A DNA stretch of 32,511 nucleotides from NCBI GenBank assembly GCA_002070715.1, contig MWDV01000068.1:1-32511 (forward strand), in the 5' to 3' direction. The notes under the pieces were generated by a model. The model saw only the letters and a program-made list of their open reading frames with translations. It searched no databases and was not told where the DNA came from. The stretch is from Verrucomicrobia bacterium ADurb.Bin118 (lineage in GTDB: Bacteria > Verrucomicrobiota > Verrucomicrobiia > Limisphaerales > MWDV01). The first letter of the stretch is position 1; each line of letters opens with the position of its first letter. The position numbers and the translations under genes were made by a program. Shown here piece after piece: positions 1 through 8,375 of this stretch.

Positions 1-170
1 GGCCTGGACGACGCGCTTTTTTACGGCTGGAAAACTGAAGACTTCCGCGTTACAAACTGTCCCCGTCGCAGCGGTGTGGTTTTCTTTCATTTAACCCAAT
101 AGATATTGGGCCGAAACCTCCGTTGCGACTTTCTTTAATGAAATTTTCGGGTTAGCCGCTTTCGCACACC

Positions 171-470
171 ATGACATTTCTACGCTATTTTCTCTACGTG
201 TTAGGAGCGGCTCTATTGTCGGCGGCGATGGGCGGTGGGTTCGCTTTTTTGGTGGCGCTGATTTCACCAGAGTTCGTCAAGGAGTTGTTCGTTACATCCG
301 CTGACGCCGCTGCACTGCCGCGCTACGCGGCAGCGGTGGGGATGATTTGGGGAGTGTTTATCGGTGCGGCGGTGATGGGGTTTTGTCTGGGTTTGATCAC
401 ACTCGTTAAAATTGCCAAAGTGTTCACCAAGAAAAAGACAGAGGATGAGACACACATCGCCTCCCGATAA
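171..470 (+). CDS. Small two-helix membrane protein, function unknown
   Basis: I do not recognise a family. The 99-residue product has two clear hydrophobic segments, roughly residues 8-32 and 52-80, joined by a short polar loop. It ends in a lysine-rich, hydrophilic tail (residues 82-99), so it looks like a small integral membrane protein with a cytoplasmic basic end. The start is the first ATG; no good ribosome binding site precedes it. It stands alone between a gene-less left edge and a transposase remnant, so context says nothing about its job. The hydrophobic pattern makes it more likely real than a chance frame, but no homology can be shown here. Confidence 0.55.
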   Translation: MTFLRYFLYVLGAALLSAAMGGGFAFLVALISPEFVKELFVTSADAAALPRYAAAVGMIWGVFIGAAVMGFCLGLITLVKIAKVFTKKKTEDETHIASR

Positions 471-484
471 GTTGATGGTGCAAG

Positions 485-799
485 TCATTGAGCGGGGACG
501 AGTTTGAGGCCGAGGGCGGCGGCGCGCCCCAGGCCGTCGCGATGGTGCAGGAGCGCGCGCACGGCGCAGACGGTTGCGGACGGACGGAAGCTGCCGCGCA
601 ACAGGCTGACCGAGTGGAGATATTGCCGCCGTTGACAGTCCTGCACGGCGGTCTTGCGGCCGGGCAGATTTTTGCAGTGGCGCGCGTTGACCAGGCACAC
701 CTCGAAGCCGGCGGTTTCGAGGATCTGGAAGAGCGGGATCCAATGGCCCCCGGTGGACTCCATGGCCACGGCGGTGACGCCGGACGATGCCGCTCCGAA
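485..799 (-). pseudogene. IS110-family transposase remnant
   Basis: The minus-strand frame reads VAMESTGGHWIPLFQILE, then LVNARHCKNLPGRKTAVQDC and QYLHSVSLLRGSF. This is the central part of IS110-type (DEDD, RuvC-like) transposases, where the family has VAMESTG-YW-P and VNARHVKN-PGRKTD--D. A key Asp of the family PGRKTD motif is Ala here (PGRKTA). The N-terminal part and the whole C-terminal Transposase_20 domain are missing: homology fades upstream of about 790 and the frame stops at 485. It is therefore a dead fragment of roughly 100 codons, between a small membrane protein and the end of the DUF3160 gene. No terminal repeats were seen. Confidence 0.8.
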
Positions 800-872
800 C
801 GGAGCTGGGGAATTGTTTGCGCCTGTTTCTACCGAGATGCCGCCGCTAACGGGGCTTGCCTATTTTCCGGCG

Positions 873-3596
873 TTAGGGTTTGGGCACGAGATAACTGCGT
901 GTCCATTCCGGTTGGGGCGGCAGCAGGCCGGCACGCACCCGGTCCTTCCACTCGGCATCGGTGAGGCGCGTCGTCGGCCCCAACTCGAATTCGTAGTGGC
1001 TCAAGACCGGGCCGGCATAGACCGCACGGTCGTCCGGGCCGCAGTCCACCGCGATCCAGAGCATTTGCACGTTGCCAATGCCTTCATGCAGGATGCTCCC
1101 CGGGTCCGGAGTGAGCTGGTCCGGTGGATCGGTGTGGACATCGGTGACCAGCGCATCCCAATAATCCGAACCCTCGTTGTCCCCGCTCACTTGAATTCCG
1201 GACGCGGGGTCCAGGGGAACGATGTCTTTTCCCGGCTGGTAAAACAGCGCGGGATACCAGCCCGTATAGGTTCGGGCTCCGGTATAGTCGAACTCCACGA
1301 GGTGTTGCAGGAACAGGCTCTCATCGAGCGAAAGCGGCTGCCGGGACAGTTCTTTCTCGGAGATGGTCTGCAAGGTTCGCGTGGTGTTGACAAACTCGTC
1401 CATCACCGCCAGACGGTTGGAAAACATGGTGGCCCCACTCACCGACACCTTGAGATATTCCGGGAAACCGGCCGAGTTGGTTATGGAATGGGTGTACGTG
1501 TACACCCCGCTGGCGGGCAGCGTGGCCAGGACCGCTTTGGTCGCCTGCGCCATGCTCCGCATCCGCGCCCAGAACGTCGGACGCGGCTCGACATAGCCAT
1601 CCGGATAGGCACAGAGCAGGATCGGTGTGTAGGATGGTTTTGCGTAGAGCACCGTGTTGTGCCGGAGTTGAGTCCACGAGGCGAGCTGCGTGTTCAAGGT
1701 CTTCATGGCCCAAGCCTGTGTGCGCATGGCCTCGGGATATTCCCGGTCCGTGGTGGGGGCGGACAATTCCCGCAAGCAAGCCAGCCAGTGATGGTAGATG
1801 CTGTGGGTCCAGGCAGCGGGGCACTGGCGATCAAGGACATTGCGCACCGCGGCGAGGTTGTGCTGATACTGCAGGCCGTCCCGCCAGAACGGCCGGCCAT
1901 CGGCAAACGTGAGATGCGTCCGGGAGATCCGGTCCGCGAGCAACGGAACGGTCTGGTCGTTGCCCAGTACGGCGAACGCCACATCCAGCGCGCTGGGCAC
2001 CCGTCGCATGACCAGATCCTCCACGCCCGGGAAGCCGTCTTCATCCCACAGGATCTCTTTGACCAGGCATTTCTGAAACGCCCAACTGTCCATCACGAAT
2101 CGCTGACCCATCACCGTGAACGACCGCGGCAGTTTCAGCGCTTCGGCAGCGAACGGCGCGTAGTAATAGTCGCCGGTAATTTGTTGCAGACCCAGTTGGC
2201 CGGACATGAGTTGCCCTTGCAGTTGGATCAACGCCTCCCGGCTGGGCAGGTTGGCCGGCGAATGGATGCCCGCGGACGACAGCAGCCCGTGCAACTGGGC
2301 GAAATTGAGCGAGTCGGGGACGCCCACAAACATCTCCAGGGTCCGGTTGAAATCAAGCCAGGCGTTGAAGGAGCCGGAATCTTGGAGCAGGAATTCCAGC
2401 GCCACCGCCCCGGCCAGTTCGCGCAAATTATTCGTCGCCCAATTGCCATCGGCCCTCATCGCGGCACCGGCGTAGCGAAAATCCGCCCGCGCACACCACA
2501 TCATGGTGCGAAAGTAGTTGGATAGCCCTTCGGAGCTGGCGTAGTGCCCGCGCACTTGAAACTGCGAGAAATCCACGGCGCGCGGCTCGCCAAACAGGTT
2601 AAACCACACCACCGGCTGTTGGTTGTTGATGGCGGCCAGCGTCGCCGCAACGCGCGCCTGCTGTCCCAGGAAGCCGTCATGGGTCGCCCCGCTGATGAGC
2701 GAGCGGGCCACCGCCAGAAAATAGTCAGCGTCCAGAACCCCGTCTGTCAGGGCGGTCCCTTGCGCCCGCGCCCAAAGCGACGGCACTTGCGCGGACATCG
2801 CGACCACCAAATTCGACAAGGTCGGGTGAAATCCGGTTTCTTCGATCTCCGCGAGCAGGGTGACGAACGAACGGTGCCAGGCATGCAGGATCGCATCCGT
2901 CGTGACCAGGACCGGGAGATCGTCCGTGTAGAGGTCATAAAAGACATCCGCGAAACTGTCGCGCTCCATCCGCTGGCTGACAACGAATCCGTTCGTTTGA
3001 AAGACAGCAAATTCCGCCGGACTGAGCCGGAAATCATACAGGCGCTGATTGTTCCAACTGTTGGTCGCATTCCAGACAGCCGGGTCCACGTTGAACCAAT
3101 CCCAAAACTCCGCGGTGGTCGGATCGAACGAAATCTGCGGCAGGTATTCGTTCGTCGGCGTATAGATCGCGATGAAATCCGCCAGTGGCAACTGGCCGAG
3201 CGTTTGCAGTTCCCGCTTGAACTCCGTGTCATACCCATAAATGGCCGCGCCATTGTCGTCCCCGTCAGCATTGAGTTTGACCTCGGCAATTGCCCGGTAG
3301 AAGGCCTGATCGCCCGCCGGCGACACCGCCACCCGCAGCCATTCGTCGGATACCCCCTGGCTTCCGACGATCGGTCCAGCCACCGTCTGCCAGTTCACCA
3401 AATCCGGACTGCCCTGAATGGTGTATTCCGGATACATCACACTGACCGGCAGCGCCATCCGGGAATGGATGTCCACCGCCGCCTGGGCGCCGGATTTCTT
3501 CAATTGCAGCGTGACCTGATCAGCACCCCCGCCAGCCGCCGAGGTGGGCCCGACCGTGAACGCCATGAAAATCGCGAAGAAAGCCGGCAGTTTCAT
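873..3596 (-). CDS. Secreted DUF3160-domain protein
   Basis: A 907-residue protein that starts with a signal peptide (MKLPAFFAIFMAFTVGPTSA) and is probably exported. The ATG at 3596 is preferred over an upstream start at 3668 because the signal peptide begins there. Residues about 50-105 form a small domain ending in FYR, with a SPDLVNWQ motif, which recurs in exported Verrucomicrobia proteins. The rest matches DUF3160: residues about 227-244 carry the hallmark TTDAILHAWHRSF, followed by several hundred helical residues and, near the C-terminus, segments such as VDCGPDDRAVYAGPVLSHYE. The biochemical role of DUF3160 is unknown. The gene stands alone, transcribed away from the cytochrome locus and sharing a 0.5-kb upstream region with it. 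Confidence 0.88.
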   Translation of the reverse strand: MKLPAFFAIFMAFTVGPTSAAGGGADQVTLQLKKSGAQAAVDIHSRMALPVSVMYPEYTIQGSPDLVNWQTVAGPIVGSQGVSDEWLRVAVSPAGDQAFYRAIAEVKLNADGDDNGAAIYGYDTEFKRELQTLGQLPLADFIAIYTPTNEYLPQISFDPTTAEFWDWFNVDPAVWNATNSWNNQRLYDFRLSPAEFAVFQTNGFVVSQRMERDSFADVFYDLYTDDLPVLVTTDAILHAWHRSFVTLLAEIEETGFHPTLSNLVVAMSAQVPSLWARAQGTALTDGVLDADYFLAVARSLISGATHDGFLGQQARVAATLAAINNQQPVVWFNLFGEPRAVDFSQFQVRGHYASSEGLSNYFRTMMWCARADFRYAGAAMRADGNWATNNLRELAGAVALEFLLQDSGSFNAWLDFNRTLEMFVGVPDSLNFAQLHGLLSSAGIHSPANLPSREALIQLQGQLMSGQLGLQQITGDYYYAPFAAEALKLPRSFTVMGQRFVMDSWAFQKCLVKEILWDEDGFPGVEDLVMRRVPSALDVAFAVLGNDQTVPLLADRISRTHLTFADGRPFWRDGLQYQHNLAAVRNVLDRQCPAAWTHSIYHHWLACLRELSAPTTDREYPEAMRTQAWAMKTLNTQLASWTQLRHNTVLYAKPSYTPILLCAYPDGYVEPRPTFWARMRSMAQATKAVLATLPASGVYTYTHSITNSAGFPEYLKVSVSGATMFSNRLAVMDEFVNTTRTLQTISEKELSRQPLSLDESLFLQHLVEFDYTGARTYTGWYPALFYQPGKDIVPLDPASGIQVSGDNEGSDYWDALVTDVHTDPPDQLTPDPGSILHEGIGNVQMLWIAVDCGPDDRAVYAGPVLSHYEFELGPTTRLTDAEWKDRVRAGLLPPQPEWTRSYLVPKP

Positions 3597-4140
3597 AAGA
3601 TTTTTTTCTGTCGCAACCAATATCGGCCGTGGTTTTTGAATGTCAAGCAGGGTTACGCAAGGCGGCATGGCCGCAGCTTTCGGCTTGGAGAAGAGGCTGA
3701 CGCACGCGGTTCACACGGCAATTGGCGTGGTGCTGGCCAACTTAAATTGTCATGGACAACCAGTGATTTCCGGCGCAGTTGCCCGGATCGAACGCGCCGG
3801 TGATTATGCCCAAGCCAAAGATTCCCCGGGCGATTCTGCTGTCGGCGGGCGGTTTTGGGGGCCTGACAATTAAAGGTGTTTCTTTGACAAGATAGGCAAA
3901 GCGGTGAATGCGGGCGCGGTTAAATTCGTCCGCGTTAGTGATGGTTCTGGTTCCGGACACTGCGGATGGACTAGGTTGGGTCTGCGTGCAAGCGGCTGGG
4001 GTGTGCGGGGTCTGCACAGTGGCTGAGGCTGCTTGCTGGTTTGGGTAATGGGTTGAGGAAACGCAGGCTGAGGGTTGGGTCTTCCCGCAGGCCGGACCAG
4101 AACCGCCTTTAACAAACAATGAATAGCCGATAAAGCAACC
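3597..4140. other. Gene-less divergent region between DUF3160 gene and cytochrome c gene
   Basis: No convincing gene lies in these 544 bases; the open frames have poor codon use and no recognisable product. The stretch must hold the promoter of the DUF3160 gene (minus strand) and of the cytochrome c gene (plus strand). A TTGACA hexamer at 3884-3889 is a candidate -35 box for the plus strand, but the sequence 17 bases further on (AATGCG) is a poor -10 box. The segment from about 3950 to 4090 is G/T-rich on the plus strand. Confidence 0.4.
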
Positions 4141-4473
4141 ATGAAGAAATTGTTAACACTGACCGCGGTCCTTCTCGCCGGCATGGTTTGCATCGCCCAT
4201 GCCGATGCCGCCAAAGCCAAGGCCCTGTACACCAAAGAATGCGCCAAATGCCACGGTCCCGATGGCAAGGGCGACACCAAGATGGGCAAAAAAGCGGGTG
4301 CCAAGGATTACAGCAATCCCAAAGTCCAGGCCGAATTGAAGGACGACAAAGCGTTCAAAGCCATCAAGGAAGGCCTCAAGGAAGACGGCAAAACCGTCAT
4401 GAAACCCTTGGAAGGCGTGTCGGACGACGAGATCAAAGCGCTCGTCAAACACATGCGGACTTTCAAGAAGTAG
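4141..4473 (+). CDS. Periplasmic monoheme cytochrome c
   Basis: A 110-residue class I cytochrome c. Residues 1-21 are a signal peptide ending AHA-D, so the mature protein is periplasmic. One heme-attachment motif, CAKCH, is followed by GPDGKGD. The likely methionine axial ligand is in KTVMKPLEG about 60 residues later, followed by a C-terminal helix (SDDEIKALVKHMRTF). This is the layout of small c6/c553-type electron carriers. The protein is very lysine-rich. It lies 223 bases upstream of the heptaheme inner-membrane cytochrome on the same strand and is a good candidate to shuttle electrons from it across the periplasm; the partner assignment is inference. Confidence 0.9.
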   Translation: MKKLLTLTAVLLAGMVCIAHADAAKAKALYTKECAKCHGPDGKGDTKMGKKAGAKDYSNPKVQAELKDDKAFKAIKEGLKEDGKTVMKPLEGVSDDEIKALVKHMRTFKK

Positions 4474-4475
4474 TT

Positions 4476-4491
4476 CCTCCGGCGCCGGAGG
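4476..4491 (+). terminator. GC-rich palindrome after the monoheme cytochrome gene
   Basis: A perfect 16-base palindrome, CCTCCGGCGCCGGAGG, begins two bases after the stop codon. It could form a hairpin ending or attenuating the cytochrome c transcript. No T-tract follows, so classical intrinsic termination is doubtful; it may act as an mRNA 3'-end stabiliser. Nothing else recognisable lies between it and the next gene at 4697. Confidence 0.35.
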
Positions 4492-4696
4492 GGCGGCGGT
4501 TGGCCGCCTCTCCGGTCCGCCATGCGCCGCGCGCTCCGGTGGCGGGTCGCCGGTTTTAATTGCCGCCGGAACGGGTCGGACAGGAAGTAATCCGCGCGGC
4601 CGAACGGCGCTTCAGAAGTTCGCGGTTCATCGGATTGAACCCCGTCCTTAACACCTAAGCATTTTTTTCACAGTCCCGCACCCCGGCCCCCATTGC

Positions 4697-6169
4697 ATGA
4701 CTTCTCCAGCGGCTTCTCCTCCTCCGCGCCGGCAATTTTACCGAAACTGGCTGACCCTCACCGGGCTGGTCGTGATGGTGGCCAGCTTGTTTGCGTTTCT
4801 GTTGTTGTTCGTCATGGATTCGCTGGCGCGCGGCTCGAATCCGTATATCGGCGTGCTGACCTACTTGGTGGCGCCGATTTTCACCACGATGGGCCTGGTC
4901 TTGGTGGCCGTGGGCTTGTGGCTGGCCCGGCGCAAGCTCATCCGCTCGCCACAGGGCCGGCCGGGATCGTTGGTGATTGATCTGGCGCGTCCCCGGGACC
5001 GGCGGTTGTTGGGGGGGTTCATTTTGGCGAGTGTGGTGTTCTTGTTGATCACCGCCATCGGCAGCTATCACAGCTATCACTTTACAGAATCCGTGACCTT
5101 CTGCGGGGAGGCCTGCCACACCGTGATGGAGCCGGAAAAGGTCCGCTACGAACATTCGGTCCATGCCCGGGTGTCGTGCGCCGAATGTCACATCGGCCCG
5201 GGGGCCTCGTGGTTTGTGCGTTCCAAATTGTCCGGGTTGTACCAGGTGTACGCGGCCGCCGCCAACAAGTATCCCCGCCCGGTCCCCACGCCCATTCGCA
5301 ATTTGCGCCCGGCGCAGGATACCTGCGAGCAATGTCACTGGCCGCAGAAGTTTTCCGGCAACATCGTCAAAACCTACCGCCATTTTTTGAGCGACGAGGA
5401 GAACACCGAGTATTCCGTGCGGTTGTTGCTGCGGGTGGGCGGCGGCGATCCGCAACGCCACCACGAGGGCGGGATTCACTGGCACATCAACAACCATGTC
5501 GAATACGTCGCCGCCGACGACAAACGCTTGAAAATTCCCTGGGTGCGGTACCGGGATGAGCGGGGCGAACTGGTGGAATACCGTGCGAAAGATTTCACCA
5601 ATGACCTCGCGGGAATGGAAATCCGCAAGATGGATTGCATGGATTGCCACAACCGGCCCTCGCACCGTTACGAGACGCCCAACGAGGCGGTGGACCTGGC
5701 GCTGGCGAACGGGCGGCTGGATCGCACGTTGCCGTCCATTCGCGCCAAGGCCACGGAGTTGCTGGTGCAAAAGTATCCCACCGTCCAAGCCGCGCTGGAC
5801 CAGATTGAGAAGGAACTGCAAGCCGCCTATCCCGATGATGCGCGCACCCGGACGGCGGTGGCCGCCGTGCAGGAAATCTACCGGCAGAATTTTTTCCCGC
5901 TGATGAACGCCGACTGGCGGGCGTATCCCGAGCATATCGGCCACAAGGATTGGCCCGGCTGTTTCCGGTGTCACGACGATCAACACCTCTCCGCGGACGG
6001 CACCCGGAAAATCACCTTCACCGACTGCAATACCTGCCATGTGATTCTGGCCCAGGGCACCGAAGCGGAACTGGAAAATCTCAGCGGCGCCGGCCAGCCG
6101 TTCAAGCATCCCGAAGACGAATATGACCCCGCCTATCTCTGTAATGACTGTCACGACGGCGGACCTTGA
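4697..6169 (+). CDS. NapC/NirT-family heptaheme inner-membrane cytochrome c, ImcH-like
   Basis: A 490-residue quinol-dehydrogenase-type cytochrome. Three hydrophobic helices (about residues 19-41, 50-76 and 104-124) anchor it in the inner membrane, and the rest faces the periplasm. The heme motifs are CGEACH (C136, CX3CH), then CAECH (161), CEQCH (210), CMDCH (314), CFRCH (422), CNTCH (444) and CNDCH (482), seven in all. The FCGEACHTVM context after the last helix is the NapC/NirT quinol-site heme. Seven hemes, about 500 residues and N-terminal helices match Geobacter ImcH, which passes electrons from menaquinol to periplasmic carriers in metal reduction. The stop lies 6 bases before the next gene, so the two are almost certainly co-transcribed. 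Alternative: another NapC/NirT-type reductase partner. Confidence 0.87.
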   Translation: MTSPAASPPPRRQFYRNWLTLTGLVVMVASLFAFLLLFVMDSLARGSNPYIGVLTYLVAPIFTTMGLVLVAVGLWLARRKLIRSPQGRPGSLVIDLARPRDRRLLGGFILASVVFLLITAIGSYHSYHFTESVTFCGEACHTVMEPEKVRYEHSVHARVSCAECHIGPGASWFVRSKLSGLYQVYAAAANKYPRPVPTPIRNLRPAQDTCEQCHWPQKFSGNIVKTYRHFLSDEENTEYSVRLLLRVGGGDPQRHHEGGIHWHINNHVEYVAADDKRLKIPWVRYRDERGELVEYRAKDFTNDLAGMEIRKMDCMDCHNRPSHRYETPNEAVDLALANGRLDRTLPSIRAKATELLVQKYPTVQAALDQIEKELQAAYPDDARTRTAVAAVQEIYRQNFFPLMNADWRAYPEHIGHKDWPGCFRCHDDQHLSADGTRKITFTDCNTCHVILAQGTEAELENLSGAGQPFKHPEDEYDPAYLCNDCHDGGP

Positions 6170-6175
6170 GGCGCT

Positions 6176-8347
6176 GTGAATCTCCCCGCTATTTCTTTTC
6201 CCAATCGGCGCCGGGGGGTGTCCGCCGTGCTGGCGTTGTTCGTGGCGGCGGGCATTGCGGCGGTGAACGCCGAACCGTTGCCCAACTCCCACTGCTGGGA
6301 TTGTCACGAAGACGATACCCTCACCAAGACCGACGCGCAGGGCCGGGAAATCTCCGTGTTCGTGGACGCCGGCTTGTTGTCGAATTCCGTCCACCGCGCC
6401 GTGCTGTGCGTGAATTGTCACGCCGACATCACGGACAAACACCCGGATGACGATGTCCCGGCCAAGCCCGCGACTTGCGTCGGCTGTCACGAGAGCCAGG
6501 CGAATCACGAACAGGCCCAGCGCGAATACCTGCGCAGCATCCACGGCTCCAGCCACACCCAGGGGGCGGCGGCGGCGGCCACGTGCGCCAGTTGCCACGG
6601 CAGTCACGCCATTTTGTCTTCCCGGCATCCCGGCTCGCCCGTGTTCAAATTGAACCTCGCCCGCACCTGCGCGCAGTGTCACACCAATCCAGCGCTGGCG
6701 GCGAAGTTTCACATCAAATATCCCGAGGTTGCGGCGCAGTATCAGGACAGTATTCATGGCCGCAAGCTGGCGCAGGGCTTGATTGTTGCTCCAAGTTGCA
6801 GCGATTGCCATGGCGTGCATGACATCGCCCGCGCGACGATCCCCACTTCTCCGATTGCCCCGGAAAATGTGGCCAAGACCTGCGGTCAATGTCATTTCGG
6901 CGTGGAACAAACCTACGCCGCGAGCGTTCACGGCCAACTGGCGGCCCAGGGGCATGCCGACGCCCCGGTGTGTACCACCTGCCATTCCGCGCACGAAATT
7001 GAATTGCCCGCCTCCGGCCATTTCAAGGCCACGAGCGATCAGAAATGCGGCCAGTGCCATGAAGACCGGCTCGTTCACTACCGCGATACTTACCACGGCA
7101 AGGCCATGGCTTTGGGCCGCCCGAACGTCGCGCCCGACGTGGCGGCGTGCTACGACTGCCACGGCCACCACGACGTGTATCCTCCGTCCGATCCGCGTTC
7201 CCGGCTTTCCTCCACCAATATCCTGGCCACCTGCCAGAAATGCCATCCCGATGCCACCGCAGGTTTCACCCAATACAAACCGCACGCCAACCCGTTGGAT
7301 CGGGCCAATTATCCGCTGTTGCACGCCGTCTTTGTCGGGATGACGGCGCTTGTGGTCGGGGTGTTTGCCTTCTTTGGTTTGCACACCCTGGCCTGGCTGG
7401 TCCGGGCCATTTACCTATACCTCAACGATTCCAAAACCTTCCGCGAAGCCAAAATCGAGATTCAGGAGGATGACGAGTGGTTCTCGCGCTTTGCGCCGTT
7501 TGACCGGTTCCTGCATTTCCTCGTGGTGACCAGTTTCCTGCTGCTGGTCATCACGGGAATGCCGCTCAAGTTTTACTATACGAATTGGGCGAAGGTGATG
7601 TTCGACGTGATCGGCGGCCCCGATACGGCGCGGGTGCTGCACCGGTTTGGCGCGATCGTGACGTTCCTTTACTTTGGCTTGCATCTGATTGCGCTGGCCG
7701 GCAAGGCGTGGCGGGGACGGAAAGCGGTGCGGGATCCAGTCACGGGCCGGTTTCAGATGCGGCGGTTGTGGGGGGTGCTGTTTGGCCCTGATTCCATGGT
7801 GCCGACCCTGCAGGATTGGCGTGATTTTGTGGCTCATAACAAGTGGTTTTTCGGCAAGGGACCCAAGCCGCAGTTCGACCGCTGGACGTATTGGGAAAAG
7901 TTCGATTACTTCGCCGTTTTCTGGGGCGTGTTCATCATTGGCGCCTCCGGGGTGATCATGTGGTTCCCCGCCTGGTTCACTCAATTCCTACCCGGCTGGA
8001 TCATCAACGTGGCGTTGATCGTTCACTCGGACGAGGCGCTGCTGGCCGCCGGCTTCATTTTTTCCATCCACTTTTTCAATACCCATTTCCGCATTGAGAA
8101 GTTCCCCATGGACACCGTGATTTTTTCCGGGCGCGTCTCGAAGGCGGAATTGTTGCACGAACGCAAACGCTGGCACGACCGGTTGGTCGCCGAGGGGCGG
8201 TTGGACCAGCACCGCGTGAAGGACGAGTGGGAACGGTGGAAATCCATCGCCCGCACGTTTGGCTATCTGTTTTTCGGTCTCGGTGTGTTTTTGTTGGTGC
8301 TGATCATCTACGCAATGGTGCGGCGCTTGACGCATGGAGGCGTCTGA
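6176..8347 (+). CDS. 11-heme cytochrome c fused to b-type membrane cytochrome, CbcL-like
   Basis: A 723-residue protein starting at GTG. After a signal peptide (to about residue 32), eleven CXXCH motifs lie between residues 40 and 357, with repeated SIHG/SVHG and GVHD/GHHD histidines that probably serve as distal ligands. A membrane domain follows with about six helices (near 382-412, 444-468, 488-510, 578-600, 607-637 and 692-716). His447, 489, 503, 617, 632 and 637 are candidate b-heme ligands, as in HydB/cytochrome b561-type subunits. A c-domain followed by a b-domain is the layout of Geobacter CbcL, a quinol oxidase used with low-potential metal acceptors; CbcL has nine c-hemes, so this one is larger. 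It is probably an inner-membrane quinol:periplasm electron exit. The next gene is a paralogue. Confidence 0.85.
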   Translation: MNLPAISFPNRRRGVSAVLALFVAAGIAAVNAEPLPNSHCWDCHEDDTLTKTDAQGREISVFVDAGLLSNSVHRAVLCVNCHADITDKHPDDDVPAKPATCVGCHESQANHEQAQREYLRSIHGSSHTQGAAAAATCASCHGSHAILSSRHPGSPVFKLNLARTCAQCHTNPALAAKFHIKYPEVAAQYQDSIHGRKLAQGLIVAPSCSDCHGVHDIARATIPTSPIAPENVAKTCGQCHFGVEQTYAASVHGQLAAQGHADAPVCTTCHSAHEIELPASGHFKATSDQKCGQCHEDRLVHYRDTYHGKAMALGRPNVAPDVAACYDCHGHHDVYPPSDPRSRLSSTNILATCQKCHPDATAGFTQYKPHANPLDRANYPLLHAVFVGMTALVVGVFAFFGLHTLAWLVRAIYLYLNDSKTFREAKIEIQEDDEWFSRFAPFDRFLHFLVVTSFLLLVITGMPLKFYYTNWAKVMFDVIGGPDTARVLHRFGAIVTFLYFGLHLIALAGKAWRGRKAVRDPVTGRFQMRRLWGVLFGPDSMVPTLQDWRDFVAHNKWFFGKGPKPQFDRWTYWEKFDYFAVFWGVFIIGASGVIMWFPAWFTQFLPGWIINVALIVHSDEALLAAGFIFSIHFFNTHFRIEKFPMDTVIFSGRVSKAELLHERKRWHDRLVAEGRLDQHRVKDEWERWKSIARTFGYLFFGLGVFLLVLIIYAMVRRLTHGGV

Positions 8348-8375
8348 CCGGCGGACGCGGCCGGGCGGTGGATTT

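Noticed and set aside
1-102. A frame open from the left edge (ending ...VVFFHLTQ) that might be the end of a gene
   Set aside because: Only 33 codons are visible, without a motif; too little to call.
654-2525. A 623-codon plus-strand frame opposite the DUF3160 gene
   Set aside because: Arg/Gln/His-rich product without recognisable domains, fully antisense to a well supported gene.
3742-4119. A 125-codon minus-strand frame in the region before the cytochrome c gene
   Set aside because: Low-complexity Thr/Pro/Gln composition, no recognisable product, no ribosome binding site.
4655-7384. A 909-codon open frame on the minus strand, opposite the heptaheme and 11-heme cytochrome genes
   Set aside because: It is the mirror of GC-rich third positions in two clear cytochrome genes; its product is Gly/Arg/His/Val-rich with no domain.
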